From Anthonomus grandis grandis (lineage: Eukaryota > Arthropoda > Insecta > Coleoptera > Curculionidae), in the NCBI RefSeq assembly GCF_022605725.1, contig NC_065567.1, positions 36,187,127-36,251,126 on the forward strand: DNA of 64,000 bases. Direction: 5' to 3'. Both the position numbers and the translations under genes were made by a program. Positions 62,932 through 64,000 of this stretch are shown here, piece by piece. Under the pieces are notes generated by a model. The model was not told the origin of the DNA. It saw only the letters and a program-made list of their open reading frames with translations, and did no database searches. Position 1 is the stretch's first letter. Each line of letters begins with the position of its first letter.

Positions 62932-64000
62932 ACCGGCATGGAAACGACGGTCGACCAAAAACATCGACGAAATGAGAGCAAAGATCGACATTATTAAAGA
63001 ATACCTAAAAGGACATCCGTCAAAGAAAATCTCCAGAAAGACCAAGGATATAGCAAGGAAGGGTAGACTAGAGTTGACGCTTAAAGACCTGATAAACTAC
63101 AAAGATCAATACACACAAAAAATTAAAGCTGAGGGAGTAAGTGTGAGAAGATATATAACTCACAAAACGGAAGGGGCAAAACAGCTTCAACAGGCGGAGG
63201 TTTTTCCGCAGACTGGGAAGAAAAGACGAACATGAGGAGGCTGCTGCCATATATAGCTATAGAACAAGCTCGGAGAATACTGGAAGAGTATTTGGTCGAA
63301 AGGAGAAGAACTCAACATGGTTGGATACGATTTTGGGGAAGAAGTTGAATGTTGGAGAAATGGGAGTTACATAGTTCAGATCAGCAGTGGATGTAGCTGG
63401 GTGTATAAAGAAAATACCAAATTGAAAAACGCCAGGTCCAGACGGAATCCATTATGTTTGGATAAAAAACTTTCTATCCACCCACAAATATCTCGCTGAC
63501 TGATAAGAGTTCAAACTCTAAGAACTATAGACCTATAACTTGTTTGTCGACGATCTACATATTGTTTAGAGCTCTAGTAAACCAGAAGATCTATAGCCAT
63601 CAACAACATCTTTAAGAAAAAAGGATGTGAAAAAGGTTCTCTTGTTTGTAAACAACAGCTTACCATTGATGCAGTAGTTCTTAAGCAAGTCCAAAGGAGG
63701 AAACGAAATCTAAACTTTTGGTTCATACATAGATTATGCAAAGGCCTATGATTCAGTACCTCATGAATGGCTCATAAAAGTTTTTGTTCCTCCAAAAGTT
63801 CTGATAAAATATTGATCCAAAGATAAAACGAATCCTTAAGCATCTTATTCCGTCATGGAAAAATACTTTGTGGATGGATTGCCAGACTATTGGAAATATC
63901 AGCATAGAGAGGGGAATCTTCCAAGGGGACTTGCTGTCTCCTCAACCAGACGGATTGCGTCTTTGAGTTGAACACCAAGCTACAGAAGAGACTGTCTCAT
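62932..64000 (+). pseudogene. LINE reverse transcriptase gene, cut by the window end
   Basis: The start EPAWKRRSTKNIDEMRAKID leads to an Arg/Lys-rich segment (KISRKTKDIARKGRLELTL, YITHKTEGAKQLQQAEVFPQ). Then come YWKSIWSKGEEL, EVECWRNGSYIVQISSGCSW, the 'PGPDGI' region (ARSRRNPLCLDKKLSIHPQI), NYRPITCL- and KLF-like frames near 63525-63570, KKGCEKGSLVCKQQLTIDAV, IDYAKAYDS- and PHEWLIK-like block A near 63735-63780, and RGIFQGDLLSP near 63910-63945. Many single-base shifts are needed to read it. It resembles an insect LINE type with a basic N-terminus before the RT; the clade is uncertain. The catalytic FADD would lie beyond the window. Confidence 0.65.

Overview
This is an AT-rich eukaryotic window, very probably from an insect. 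The evidence is GT-AG introns, an insect-type core promoter with a TATA box and a TCAGTT initiator, and the repeat repertoire: DD41D mariners, PIF/Harbinger with a MADF-BESS partner, pogo, a Penelope-like GIY-YIG remnant, several LINE clades and a Ty3/gypsy LTR element. I could not support any intact host gene, rRNA, functional tRNA, CRISPR array or prokaryotic operon. Almost every recognisable coding stretch is a broken transposon gene. The sequence alone does not fix the species or order.

Layout, left to right. 1-3000: a PIF/Harbinger element whose transposase (+) and MADF-BESS gene (-) have interdigitated exons. Its right end abuts a truncated DD41D mariner (2998-4480). 5862-7675 and 8846-10068: two more DD41D mariners with long terminal inverted repeats (TIRs). 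10200-12990: a decayed RTE-like LINE followed by a tRNA-like SINE. 13330-19560: a degenerate AT-rich repeat field split by a fourth mariner (13872-18967), which itself received a Penelope-like fragment (14922-15446, 9-bp target duplication) and a LINE (about 15595-18310). 19560-23500: mostly unassigned, with a perfect 21-bp hairpin. 23736-26404: a pogo element lying between perfect 52-bp inverted repeats.

28142-30845: an IS630/Tc1/mariner-like DNA transposon with about 115-bp TIRs; a deletion derivative of the same family lies at 49916-51108. 32228-36202: a LINE with a PHD-finger ORF1. 36672-37970: a possible non-autonomous DNA element. 39520-40330: a decayed repeat of about 316 bp. 40715-42320: a LINE tail and a fifth mariner. 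42589-44886: a second Harbinger. 45118-47030: two minus-strand LINE remnants. 47170-51750: a plus-strand LINE carrying two nested insertions (an RNase H-bearing LINE with a 10-bp target duplication, and the deletion-derivative transposon). 52415-58618: a gypsy-type LTR retrotransposon with 498-bp LTRs, most of pol deleted and a LINE inserted in gag. 59089-59186: a good core-promoter plus splice-donor candidate. 60090-64000: three LINE remnants, the last cut by the window edge.

The genes do not form a pathway. The useful information is the order of nested insertions, the unusual Harbinger gene architecture, the paired autonomous-type and deleted copies of one DNA transposon, and a few unexplained structures (hairpins, inverted repeats, a ribozyme-like motif, the promoter).
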